DNA of 18,675 nucleotides from an uncultured Oscillospiraceae bacterium. GTDB taxonomy: Bacteria > Bacillota > Clostridia > Oscillospirales > Oscillospiraceae. Positions 1 to 7,402 of this stretch are shown here, in pieces; the stretch's first letter is position 1, and each line of letters begins with the position of its first letter. A program made the translations under genes and the position numbers. The stretch is taken from NCBI GenBank assembly GCA_948616425.1, contig CAPGBJ010000067.1, forward strand, positions 1 to 18,675, given 5' to 3'. The notes beneath the pieces were generated by a model. The model had not been told where the DNA came from. It was given only the letters and a program-made list of their open reading frames with translations, and ran no database searches.

Positions 1-257
1 CGTCCTGGCTCATCTTGCCGGCAGGGGCGGCTTGGGGAGGGGGTTCCGGTGCGGGTTCGGGTTCTGGCGGAGCCATGGAGGCCAGCATCTTTTCAATGTC
101 GTCCTGGCTCATCTTGCCGGTAGGGGCGGCTTGGGGAGGGGGCTCCGGCGCGGGTTCGGGCTCTGGCGGAGCCATGGAGGCCAGCATCTTTTCAATATCG
201 TCCTGGCTCATCTTGCCGGCAGGGGCGGCCTGGGGAGGGGGGGCCGGCGCGGGTTCT
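1..257 (-). repeat. Tandem 99-bp coding repeat (33 residues per unit)
   Basis: Two complete, nearly identical 99-bp units occupy 15-113 and 114-212. A partial unit enters at the left edge (1-14) and a diverging partial unit follows at 213 to about 257. The period is exactly 33 codons, so the repeat is in frame with the minus-strand gene. Each unit encodes a Pro/Glu/Ala linker plus GKMSQDDIEKMLASM. The copies differ mostly at synonymous or conservative sites (for example GCC versus ACC before GKM), which suggests recent unit duplication with purifying selection on the motif. The total copy number is unknown because the array is cut by the window edge. Confidence 0.9.
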
Positions 258-568
258 TCCTCCGAAGTGTGCTGCTCGACCGCGGGCACAGGAGTTTCAG
301 ACGCGGGCGCTTCCTCTGACTGAAGGAGCTCTTCTTCCAGGGCCTGCTGGATCTGCTGGGCAAGATTGTCGTCGTTGGCCTGAGCCACTTCTAGAATGGG
401 AGGGAGGAGAGGACGGCCAGCAGTGGGCTGGACGGCCTCCTGGACGGGGGTCTCGGAGTCGCCTTCCGTGGGCGGGGAGGAGATTTCACCCGGTGCGGTG
501 AGCAGATTCAAAACATGGGCGGTTTTATTGCCCTTTGTATTTTTCTTAGCGGCAGCTATGGTGGCCAC
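1..568 (-). CDS. Partial protein with tandem FliM-like N-terminal motifs (runs off left edge)
   Basis: The minus-strand frame is open from the left edge to a stop at 659-661. About 189 residues are visible and the C-terminus is missing. It starts with a basic stretch (ATIAAAKKNTKGNK), followed by an acidic, Gln/Glu-rich section and then Pro/Glu/Ala-rich repeats that each carry MSQDDIEKMLASM. That motif resembles the FliM N-terminal segment (LSQxEIDALL in well-studied FliM), which is known to bind phosphorylated CheY. I chose GTG at 566-568 because ATIAAAKK looks like a natural N-terminus. However, AAGGAG sits only one base upstream, so the start is uncertain; TTG at 626-628 is an alternative. 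The gene lies 236 bp downstream of the ParA gene on the same strand. The downstream part could be a FliM/FliN/FliY switch protein or another scaffold. The reading frame is certain; the function is inferred. Confidence 0.7.
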   Translation of the reverse strand, partial: MATIAAAKKNTKGNKTAHVLNLLTAPGEISSPPTEGDSETPVQEAVQPTAGRPLLPPILEVAQANDDNLAQQIQQALEEELLQSEEAPASETPVPAVEQHTSEEEPAPAPPPQAAPAGKMSQDDIEKMLASMAPPEPEPAPEPPPQAAPTGKMSQDDIEKMLASMAPPEPEPAPEPPPQAAPAGKMSQD

Positions 569-804
569 GCTCCTTTCCGGTATTTGGGGAACTTTGAATT
601 CAATGGGCCGTCTGGCCGTTGGAGGCAATGTTCCAATTAGGGGATGCTGCCCACCGACCTATGGGGGCAGCACAGTGTTTCAGAGGAAAAGCGGCCCTGA
701 CGAATCTGAGCACAATATCAGGCGATTCACACCGCCGCTGGCTGGCGCTCCCCCCTGGAATGGACAAATTCAGTTCAAATAGGCCGACAGGCGGGATTAT
801 TTTC

Positions 805-1590
805 TCAGTAGCTGGGTGCGGAAGGAAAGAAACCGTACTCCCGAGTGACTTCGTTGAGGAGCAGGCGCAGATCCCGGGCTACCTTGGAGTCCGGGGCGTA
901 GCTGAGGACGCTCTCTCCGTGGGCGGGGGCCTCTGCCACGGCCACGCCGGAGCGAATTCTGGAGTGGAAGACCTTGGTGTCCAGCTGCTTCGCAATCTGT
1001 TCGGCCATGTCCAGCACCTCGCGGTTCAGGGTGAAACGCTGGTTATACTTGTTGAGCAGAATGCCCAATACCCGCAGGCGGGAGTTGTAGCACCGGCGAA
1101 CCGTATCAATGGTTTCACGGATCTGGGCTACACCCAGCAGACTGAGAATTTCAGGGGCCATAGGGATGATCAGTCCGTCAGCGGCTACATAGGCGTTTAC
1201 GGTCAGCACGTTGAGTGCCGGCGGTGTGTCAATAATAATGTAGTCATAGTCGTCCTGTACCTCAGACAGACAGTTTTTCAATAAAAATTCTCTGCCGGGC
1301 CGATTGAACTCCAGTTCTGCGGCGGACAGCAGAATGTTGGAGGGTAAAATATCTCCGCAGTCTGATGGCGTGATGACCTCGCGGATGGGCCGGCTGCCCT
1401 TCAGTACATCGTAGATTGTGACGCAATTTTCAATGTCCAGTCCCAGACAGAAGCCTAGACTGCCCTGCGGGTCCAGGTCGACGCCCAGTACACGGGCGCC
1501 CCGCTGACGCAGACCATCCATCAGGGAACTGGCTGTAGTGGTCTTGCCTACGCCGCCCTTCTGATTGGTGACGGTGATGATGATGGACAA
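805..1590 (-). CDS. ParA/Soj-family ATPase
   Basis: A 261-residue ParA/MinD-superfamily P-loop ATPase. The deviant Walker A motif KGGVGKTT is at residues 11-18, with the signature lysine K11. DLDPQG (about 38-43) is the Walker A-prime region, and DYIIIDTPP (about 116-124) is Walker B. These proteins dimerise on ATP, bind DNA non-specifically and position cargo such as chromosome origins, plasmids, chemoreceptor arrays or flagella. I chose TTG at 1588-1590: AGGGGGAG lies a few bases upstream, and the protein then begins MSIIITVTNQKGG, as in typical Soj. A longer frame from 1620 lacks such a site. No parB is present in the window. The next gene on the strand carries FliM-like motifs, and the divergent neighbour is fliD, so a role in placing motility machinery is plausible but inferred. 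Housekeeping chromosome partitioning is the alternative. Confidence 0.93.
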   Translation of the reverse strand: MSIIITVTNQKGGVGKTTTASSLMDGLRQRGARVLGVDLDPQGSLGFCLGLDIENCVTIYDVLKGSRPIREVITPSDCGDILPSNILLSAAELEFNRPGREFLLKNCLSEVQDDYDYIIIDTPPALNVLTVNAYVAADGLIIPMAPEILSLLGVAQIRETIDTVRRCYNSRLRVLGILLNKYNQRFTLNREVLDMAEQIAKQLDTKVFHSRIRSGVAVAEAPAHGESVLSYAPDSKVARDLRLLLNEVTREYGFFPSAPSY

Positions 1591-1703
1591 GTGATCTCCC
1601 CCTGTTGCAGGAACCCGCATACACGCCGGCAGGTTGTGCCCTTGTACCCCTTTTGTAAGAAGGAGAGCGGATGCAGGTTCGAAAATCTTTCTCTGAGAAC
1701 TAT

Positions 1704-1730
1704 TAACTTTATAATACTACATGACGATAA
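1704..1730 (+). promoter_or_regulatory. Sigma-28 (SigD/FliA-type) promoter for fliD
   Basis: TAAC at 1704-1707, exactly 15 bases, then GACGATAA at 1723-1730. The flagellar sigma factor consensus is TAAA-N15-GCCGATAA, so this matches 3 of 4 and 7 of 8 positions with ideal spacing. It lies about 78 bp upstream of the fliD start, as expected for a late flagellar gene. Confidence 0.75.
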
Positions 1731-1739
1731 AAAAGTACA
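1711..1739 (-). promoter_or_regulatory. Possible sigma-A promoter for parA
   Basis: On the minus strand TATTAT (1711-1716) follows TGTACT (1734-1739) after 17 bases. The -10 is good and the -35 is poor (3 of 6). It overlaps the sigma-28-like promoter facing the other way, so the two could interfere with each other. Confidence 0.3.
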
Positions 1740-1807
1740 GAGTCTTTTTGTTTCATTTATCATAAAACAGTTGGGAATATAAAGACAAGATGGAAGGAGC
1801 GACCCAC

Positions 1808-4612
1808 ATGGCGTCTATCAATAGTGTAAGCAGTAGCAATATGACCAGCAGTTTGCTCAACAGCGCGAATATGATTAGCGGTTTGGCCAGCGGCCTAGAC
1901 ACTGAGAGCATGATCGAAAATCTGGTGAAGAGCTACCAGACTAAGATCAACTCCTTGAACCAGAAGGTGACCAAAACTGAGTGGAAGCAGGACGCATACC
2001 GGAGTATCATCAGCAAGATGGTGGGATTCAGCAGCAAATACACCTCCTACACCTCGGGGACCAACCTGACATCCCCTAGTTTCTTTAACAGCGCGGTGAA
2101 GGTGGCCACTCAGGGGCTGTTTGCCGACAGGGTAGCTGCCAGCGGCAAGACCAGCAGCGATATTTCCTTGGACAGGGTGAGCCAGCTGGCGACCTCCGCC
2201 CAATACCGCACCAACAGCAACTTAAAGGCCGGAGATGGAAAGAGCATTGCCGCCGAGGCGGGGTTTGACCTGGTCAAGGGCACCACGGAGCTTGGCCGGT
2301 TGGACGGCAGTCTGGAGTTGACGTATGGCTCTAAAACGGTCAGCATCCAGTTCGACGAGGTGGCCGACGTCAAGGCCCTTGAGGAGATTAAGAAAAAGAA
2401 CAGCGGGATGAGCGACGACGAGGCGCTGGCCCAGCTGATCCAGCAGAAATTGAGCGACCAGAAGATTACCTTAACTGGCGGCAGCACCGTCGACGCTGAC
2501 GACCGCATTGAGGTGACTGCGCGGAATGGGGTAATCTCCTTTGGCGACAAGTCTTCGGCCGGCAACTCCGTCTATATCTCCCAGGCCAGCGGCAATGTTG
2601 CCGATGTTCTGGGTCTTGACCTGAAGAACGCCAGCAAGGATAAGCCCTCTACCTTTACAATGAAGGGGGATGGTCTGACCAAAGAGGTGGACAATGCCAA
2701 CTATCTGTCTGGCAAGACCATGAACCTGAGCTTGGACGGCACTGTGAAACAGATCAAGCTGCCCACCATCAAGGGGGGGAAGCTGGTGGATGCCGATGGC
2801 AACGCCCTCAAAGACGCCAATGGCAACGACATCTCCACTTTGAACGCCGAGAACTACACCACGGCGCTCAATGAGGCGGTGCAGAAGGCGTTTAAGGGCA
2901 ACAAAATTAAAGTGGAGAACATGGACGAGAGCGGGGAGTCCCTCCAGCTGCGTTTTCAGGTGCAGGAGGGCTCTGAACTGGTGATTAACACCGATGTGGG
3001 CGAGACCCTGGGCATTGGCCGGGCTGCTACCAGCTATATGAACACCAGCAAGACGCTGGAGGATCTGCTGGGTAAAGAAGCTCTGTCTAAGCTGGAACCC
3101 GCCATGGTGAAGGACAAAAACGGCAATCTGGTTCAGGACAGAGACGAGAAGACAGGCGAGCTCAAGTATGAATTTAAAATCAACGACGTGGTGGTAGGCA
3201 AGTATACCAAGGACACCAAGCTGTCTGACATTATGTCTGATATCAATACCAATAAAGAGGCCGGCGTCCAGGTGAGCTACTCCCAGACCACCAAGAATTT
3301 CCTCTTTTCATCCAAGGAGACCGGTCTGGAGAGCGAGATTAACATGGGCGAGGGCCTGGCCCAGGCCATGTTTGGATCCACCGAGATCAGCGACCAGAGC
3401 GGCAGCAGTTTTGCCGAGTCCTACGGCGTTAACTGGCTGCGGGAGGGGGAGAGCGCCGAGTTCACATTCTCAATCCCCGGAAGCGAGCTTAAGTTCGAGA
3501 TCACGAAGGAGACAACGCTGGAGGATGTGGTCAATAATCTGAATAAGTCCCCCATGGGTATGAACCATTCCTTTGCCTATAACAAGTATTCGGGCCAGAT
3601 TGAAGCAAAAGATAAGAAGAGCGGGGCGCCGCTCGAACTGAAAATAACCGACCGGGATGGCGACGCTGTGGAATTCGACGAGACCAAAGCGCCTGCGATC
3701 GACTATACGCCCGGTCAGGATGCCAAGTTCACCGTCACCGTCAACGGCGAGACCAAGGAGATGACCCGCAGTTCCAACAGCGTGAATATTGACGGACTGA
3801 CCATCACGATGAAGGACACTTTCGACGGGTATAAGGATGAGGAACAGACCGGGGACGCCGTGACCAGCACAGGCAAGCCCAAGAACTCTGTCACATTTAA
3901 GAGCACCACTGACTCGGACAAGATTGTGGATGCCGTCAAGACTATGATCGAGGATTACAACGCGATGATGTCGGAGATCAAGTCGGCCTATTCGACCCTG
4001 CCTTATCAGAAGTCCAGCGGTTCTTTCGCAAACTATGAGCCTCTGACGGAGGAGGAGCGGGCTGGCATGACAGAGAGCGCCATCGAGCGTTACGAGGAGA
4101 AAGCCAAGCAGGGTATTCTCTTTGGCGACCGGAACTTGTCCTCTCTGTATGACAAGATGCGCAACGCATTTGCCGGTGAGAATGAGGCTGCGCTGCGGTC
4201 TATGGGCATTACAATCGGCTTTTCGATCAGCGACGGTGTTCAGACCGTCACGCTGGATGAGGGCAAGCTGCGCGATGCGCTGGAGAGCGACCCCGAGAAG
4301 GTGACCCAAGTGTTTACCGGAGAGCGGGGCGTGATGCAGAGCATGAAGACCCAGCTGGACAACTATGCCAAAACAACCGGCGAACCCAAGGGTATTTTGA
4401 TTCAACAGGCGGGCAGTCCTCTGAGTTCCCTGTCCCTGATGAACAACTCCTGGCAGAAGGAAATTGATAATATCAATACCCAAATTGAGCGGTGGCAGGA
4501 TAAACTGTCCAGTCAGGTGGACCGCTATACCCAGCAGTTCAGCCGCCTGGAGGTTTTGATTAACCAGATGAACTCCCAGAGCTCTACTCTGGCGGGATTG
4601 ATGGGCGGCTAA
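1808..4612 (+). CDS. fliD: Flagellar filament cap protein FliD (hook-associated protein 2)
   Basis: FliD forms the cap at the filament tip and promotes folding of exported flagellin. The N-terminus carries the conserved FliD_N pattern GLASGLDTESMIENLVKSYQ followed by a coiled coil (about residues 24-70). The C-terminal FliD_C region is recognisable from about residue 640 (FKSTTDSDKIVDAVKTMIED, then ILFGDRNLSSLYDKMRNAF), and the last 60 residues form a heptad-rich coiled coil. At 934 residues it is much longer than the usual 450-650; the extra length sits in a central variable region (about 130-640), probably the exposed D2/D3 domains. I chose ATG 1808 because AAGGAG is about 8 bases upstream; the in-frame ATG at 1790 overlaps that site. 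It heads a fliD-fliS-fliT-like operon behind a sigma-28-type promoter. Confidence 0.95.
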   Translation: MASINSVSSSNMTSSLLNSANMISGLASGLDTESMIENLVKSYQTKINSLNQKVTKTEWKQDAYRSIISKMVGFSSKYTSYTSGTNLTSPSFFNSAVKVATQGLFADRVAASGKTSSDISLDRVSQLATSAQYRTNSNLKAGDGKSIAAEAGFDLVKGTTELGRLDGSLELTYGSKTVSIQFDEVADVKALEEIKKKNSGMSDDEALAQLIQQKLSDQKITLTGGSTVDADDRIEVTARNGVISFGDKSSAGNSVYISQASGNVADVLGLDLKNASKDKPSTFTMKGDGLTKEVDNANYLSGKTMNLSLDGTVKQIKLPTIKGGKLVDADGNALKDANGNDISTLNAENYTTALNEAVQKAFKGNKIKVENMDESGESLQLRFQVQEGSELVINTDVGETLGIGRAATSYMNTSKTLEDLLGKEALSKLEPAMVKDKNGNLVQDRDEKTGELKYEFKINDVVVGKYTKDTKLSDIMSDINTNKEAGVQVSYSQTTKNFLFSSKETGLESEINMGEGLAQAMFGSTEISDQSGSSFAESYGVNWLREGESAEFTFSIPGSELKFEITKETTLEDVVNNLNKSPMGMNHSFAYNKYSGQIEAKDKKSGAPLELKITDRDGDAVEFDETKAPAIDYTPGQDAKFTVTVNGETKEMTRSSNSVNIDGLTITMKDTFDGYKDEEQTGDAVTSTGKPKNSVTFKSTTDSDKIVDAVKTMIEDYNAMMSEIKSAYSTLPYQKSSGSFANYEPLTEEERAGMTESAIERYEEKAKQGILFGDRNLSSLYDKMRNAFAGENEAALRSMGITIGFSISDGVQTVTLDEGKLRDALESDPEKVTQVFTGERGVMQSMKTQLDNYAKTTGEPKGILIQQAGSPLSSLSLMNNSWQKEIDNINTQIERWQDKLSSQVDRYTQQFSRLEVLINQMNSQSSTLAGLMGG

Positions 4613-4637
4613 TACCGCCAGAAAGGAAAATTCCAAC

Positions 4638-5024
4638 ATGGACGCAAGAGGTTATCAGCAATATAAACAGCAGTCCATCAATTCCATGACACAGGGGGAA
4701 CTGCTGCTGATGCTCTATGACGAGCTGGTGAAGCGGAGCACCCTGGCCTCCATTGCCCTGGATAAGCAGGATTGGCCCCTGTTTGAATCTGCGCTGGACC
4801 GCTGTACGGATATTGTCAACTATCTGGACGAGACGCTGGACCGTCAATACCCTATCAGCCACGACCTGGGGCGGATGTACGACTACTTCACCTATGAACT
4901 GAGCCGGATCAAAACCGGGCGGAATAAGAAGGAATTAGATCGGCTGCGTCCCATGCTGGCTGAAATGCGGGATGCGTTCCGCACTGCGGAGAAGACCAGC
5001 AGCGGCCAGGAGCGGCAGGTATGA
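4638..5024 (+). CDS. fliS: Flagellar export chaperone FliS
   Basis: A 128-residue protein of standard FliS length. The N-terminal pattern GYQQYKQQSINSMTQGELLLM, in which a short YxQ segment is followed by a helix starting TxGELLLMLYDEL, is diagnostic. FliS binds the C-terminal disordered end of flagellin in the cytoplasm, prevents early polymerisation and delivers it to the export gate. The start has AAAGGA about 10 bases upstream and lies 25 bp after the fliD stop. The stop overlaps the next gene by four bases (ATGA), so the genes are translationally coupled. No flagellin gene is in the window. Confidence 0.95.
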   Translation: MDARGYQQYKQQSINSMTQGELLLMLYDELVKRSTLASIALDKQDWPLFESALDRCTDIVNYLDETLDRQYPISHDLGRMYDYFTYELSRIKTGRNKKELDRLRPMLAEMRDAFRTAEKTSSGQERQV

Positions 5025-5425
5025 CAAAGGGAGACTGGCTGGACTTGGCTGTACTGGAGCGGAAGAAGTATAACCATCTGTCTGAGGTGATGGACCTGAG
5101 CCAGCAAATGGGGGAAGCTCTGGATCGCAACGACCAGGTGTCCCTGCGGATGCTGATTTCCCTGCGGCAGGACCCCATTCTCCAGCTGGAGGAGCTGCAA
5201 CGAGCCATCAACATCAAGCGGGAGAGCCTGCCAGATGAGGATCGGGAGCGGTTGTCCGCCTTACTGGGCGGGGCCGCCCCCCAGGGGGAGGAGGAGACCG
5301 GCTACGCCAATCAGGCGGGCGCGGCCCGCCGCCTCTTGGAGCGGGTGGTGGAACTGGACCAGCGCCTGAATCGCCGCCTGGCCGGGGATGACTCCTTCTA
5401 TGCCAAGGGCGGAAATCCAAAATAG
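5021..5425 (+). CDS. Putative FliT/FlgN-like flagellar chaperone
   Basis: A 134-residue, mostly helical, highly charged protein with no membrane segment or signal peptide. Residues about 8-75 form an amphipathic coiled coil (LAVLERKKYNHLSEVMDLSQ) and a second helix follows near 100-122. The family call rests mainly on position: third gene of a fliD-fliS operon, start overlapping the fliS stop by ATGA, where FliT (the FliD chaperone) is usually found. The length (about 120-140) and helical make-up also fit FliT or FlgN. Sequence motifs in these families are weak, so this is an inference from context. There is a glycine/proline-rich break (about 82-95) between the helices. Confidence 0.55.
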   Translation: MTKGDWLDLAVLERKKYNHLSEVMDLSQQMGEALDRNDQVSLRMLISLRQDPILQLEELQRAINIKRESLPDEDRERLSALLGGAAPQGEEETGYANQAGAARRLLERVVELDQRLNRRLAGDDSFYAKGGNPK

Positions 5426-5493
5426 AGCGGACCTGCGCGGTATCTTTGCCTTGGCGGATGGCTGAACCTGTCCACAGCAACCAAATAAATAAA

Positions 5494-5530
5494 GATCTAC
5501 CCCTGTGCCTCGTAGACGCGGGGGTAGATC
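5494..5530. terminator. Bidirectional Rho-independent terminator
   Basis: A perfect 10-bp stem GATCTACCCC (5494-5503) pairs with GGGGTAGATC (5521-5530) around a 17-base loop. On the minus strand it is followed by TTTATTTATTT, a good U-rich tail for the peptidase gene that ends at 5535. On the plus strand the tail is weaker (GTTGTT). It separates two converging transcription units. Confidence 0.8.
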
Positions 5531-5534
5531 GTTG

Positions 5535-6470
5535 TTAAAAGAAATCTTGTGACAGAACCCACAGGGGGCCGCCGCTGTCCCGACTGGAGGACAGTTCGTC
5601 TACAATCAGTTCCAGATCCCAGGTGGTCAGGCTACGCTCGGGACTGGCTGGATCGGCCACCAGAATGCTGCCGTCTAGGGTGACGCCCCGCAGAAGAATG
5701 AAGTGGCCCCGATTGGTGAAATGGCCCGGACCCATCAGGGCCACAATCAACTGTCCATTGGACAGGTATCGGGAGACTGTCTCCTCGTCCGCCTGATCAG
5801 GTGGGAGAGAGGTGCAGGTCAGCCCGAAGTCTTCCGCCACACCGGAGACGATGGTCCGGTAGGAACCGTGTTTCCTGGCCCAGTAGCCATGGTCCACACA
5901 GTGCTGGGCCATCTGAATCGGGTCCACGGTGGTGTCGGTTAGGGAAGATATCACCATAGCCATGGCTGTGGGTCCGCAGCCGTAGCCGCCGATCCGGTCG
6001 GAACCGTAGGGCTCATCCGCCCAACGCTCCGCCGTTTGATTATAATAGGTGATCTCCCGAGTGCCGCCTGTGAGATACTCGCAGCCATTCCGGGCTGCCA
6101 GAGAGGTGATCATGAAGCTGGCTCTGGATCTGGGCGGTGGCGCAACGGCCTCGTTATCTACAAGCTGTACCTCGTCCAACGCCTCGTCGGGGTCGGGAGG
6201 TGTTTGAAGGGCCTGCAAGGTCTCCTTCAGCTGATTGGCGGCGAAATGTACCGAGTTTTGCGCTCCAGCACTCCATCGATCCCAGGTGGTTTGGCTGGCT
6301 TGGACCAGCTGGTGTACGCCGGTACGGACGGGTGAAATAATCTTTTCATAGAGCTCAGGCGCCTGATAAGAACACACGATAAGTTCTACGATCCCGACAC
6401 AGACCAGCGCCAGAACCAGTGCCAGGAGTATGGAGCCTTTGAGCGAGAGAGGTTTTTTAAATTTTTTCAC
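5535..6470 (-). CDS. Membrane-anchored C39-like cysteine peptidase (peptidase C39_2 type)
   Basis: A 311-residue protein counted from GTG 6468-6470. It starts KKFKKPLSLKGS and then a hydrophobic segment (about residues 13-33), giving a signal anchor with the rest outside the membrane. A helical stalk (about 40-90) and a Pro/acidic linker (about 90-115) lead to a papain-like domain. YYNQTAERWADEPYG and GGYGCGPTAMAM (Cys about 165), GHFILLRG (His about 256) and VADPA (Asp about 273) match the catalytic layout of the C39-like family 2. GTG is preferred over TTG 6504-6506 because GGGGG lies six bases upstream and the basic-then-hydrophobic N-terminus is more natural. Unlike true C39 peptidases it is not fused to an ABC exporter. 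The substrate is unknown; cell-wall proteins or peptides are possible. Confidence 0.82.
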   Translation of the reverse strand: MKKFKKPLSLKGSILLALVLALVCVGIVELIVCSYQAPELYEKIISPVRTGVHQLVQASQTTWDRWSAGAQNSVHFAANQLKETLQALQTPPDPDEALDEVQLVDNEAVAPPPRSRASFMITSLAARNGCEYLTGGTREITYYNQTAERWADEPYGSDRIGGYGCGPTAMAMVISSLTDTTVDPIQMAQHCVDHGYWARKHGSYRTIVSGVAEDFGLTCTSLPPDQADEETVSRYLSNGQLIVALMGPGHFTNRGHFILLRGVTLDGSILVADPASPERSLTTWDLELIVDELSSSRDSGGPLWVLSQDFF

Positions 6471-6529
6471 GTTTGCCCCCAAAAAAATAAAAATAACTCT
6501 TTTCAACTGAGACGAAAAAGATTATACTG

Positions 6530-6558
6530 ATTATACTACAAGCTGCGAAATTTTGAAA
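6530..6558 (-). promoter_or_regulatory. Possible sigma-A promoter for the C39-like peptidase
   Basis: On the minus strand TTTCAA (6553-6558), 17 bases, then a perfect TATAAT (6530-6535). A second TATAAT copy lies nine bases further on (6521-6526). The -35 is poor (3 of 6). The 156-bp intergenic region must also hold the start signal of the divergent ABC gene. Confidence 0.35.
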
Positions 6559-6626
6559 CTATAAATTTATGGCGGTGCCCCGAGAACCGAGCGTAGCGCC
6601 ATAAAGAGGCAAGGAGCCGCTTAGCA

Positions 6627-7337
6627 ATGCCGGAAATACGCCTGGAAAACACTTCAAAACTTTATAAGGCGGAAGATAAGCGGGACAAACGCAAGTATTA
6701 TGCGGTGCGGGAACTAAACCTGAGTATCAATCAGGGGGAGTTTGTCTTCCTAATCGGGAGCAGCGGTGCGGGAAAAAGTACTATGCTGAAACTGATAGGC
6801 GGTGAGATTTCTCCCGACGAGGGTACAGTTTTCGTAGATAATGTCAATATTGCCCGGTACTTTGGCCCATGGAAAGCACGGCTGAATCGGACCTTTGGGA
6901 TTGTCAGTCAGGAATCCAGACTGATTCGAAAACGGACGGTAATGGAGAACTTGATGGTGGCAGCCCGGGCCAGTGGACTGCAGCGCAAGAGCCGCGCGGC
7001 GGCGGAAAAGGCGCTGGGTCTTGTTGGCCTTCCTGATGTGGAGGCGTGCTATCCAGCCCAGCTGTCGATTGGCGAGGCACGCCGGGTAGAGTTGGCCAGG
7101 TCACTGCTCAGCAGTCCGCCCATCCTGCTTTTGGATGAATTGACCGCCAATCTTGATGACGACACAATCTGGGACATTATACACCTGTTGAACGAGCTGA
7201 ATAGCCGGGGGACCACCATCATTATGGCAACCCATGCCAGCCAATATGTGAACATCATGCGCCGGCGGGTGATAACTTTGGTGGATGGAAGGCTGTTTGG
7301 CGATGTGAAAAATGGGAAGTACGGAGATATTGTATAG
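6627..7337 (+). CDS. FtsE-like ABC transporter ATP-binding protein, without adjacent permease
   Basis: A 236-residue single ABC ATPase domain. Walker A is GSSGAGKST (44-52), the Q-loop is near Q95, the signature is LSIGE (146-150), Walker B is ILLLDE (167-171 region) and the H-loop is H203 in ATHASQYV. Size and flanking motifs (LDELTANLDDDT, ATHA) resemble FtsE, the cytoplasmic ATPase that works with the membrane protein FtsX to control division-site peptidoglycan hydrolases. The signature LSIGE departs from the usual LSGGE/Q. No ftsX follows; the next gene is a chemoreceptor. The ATPase therefore either uses a permease encoded elsewhere or has another role. The start ATG has AAGGAG about 10 bases upstream. 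LolD- or MacB-type ATPases are alternatives. Confidence 0.85.
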   Translation: MPEIRLENTSKLYKAEDKRDKRKYYAVRELNLSINQGEFVFLIGSSGAGKSTMLKLIGGEISPDEGTVFVDNVNIARYFGPWKARLNRTFGIVSQESRLIRKRTVMENLMVAARASGLQRKSRAAAEKALGLVGLPDVEACYPAQLSIGEARRVELARSLLSSPPILLLDELTANLDDDTIWDIIHLLNELNSRGTTIIMATHASQYVNIMRRRVITLVDGRLFGDVKNGKYGDIV

Positions 7338-7343
7338 ATTGTA

Positions 7344-7352
7344 TGTTATAAT
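7344..7352 (+). promoter_or_regulatory. Possible extended -10 promoter for the chemoreceptor
   Basis: TGTTATAAT (7344-7352) contains a perfect TATAAT with a TGn extension, seven bases after the ABC gene stop. No convincing -35 is seen. It would give a leader of about 160 nt before the chemoreceptor start. I found no good sigma-28 match upstream of this gene. Confidence 0.3.
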
Positions 7353-7388
7353 TATAGAAATAAGGCGGTGGAGCTATGAAACATATCA

Positions 7389-7402
7389 GCGGACCGGTCC
7401 GC
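7389..7402. repeat. 14-bp perfect palindrome in the chemoreceptor leader
   Basis: GCGGACCGGTCCGC is perfectly self-complementary and lies in the 183-bp gap before the chemoreceptor. It could be a dimeric regulator site or part of a leader structure. It also falls inside a 26-codon frame (7376-7456) that I do not consider established. Confidence 0.4.

Noticed and set aside
1..257. The regular repeats as a CRISPR array
   Set aside because: The 99-bp units have no unique spacers and keep one minus-strand reading frame, so they are a coding tandem repeat.
619..1284. Long plus-strand open frame
   Set aside because: It lies opposite the ParA gene and shows no known domain; the ParA motifs on the minus strand are unmistakable.
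3470..4639. 389-codon minus-strand open frame
   Set aside because: Antisense of the conserved FliD C-terminal domain, no ribosome site and no recognisable motif.
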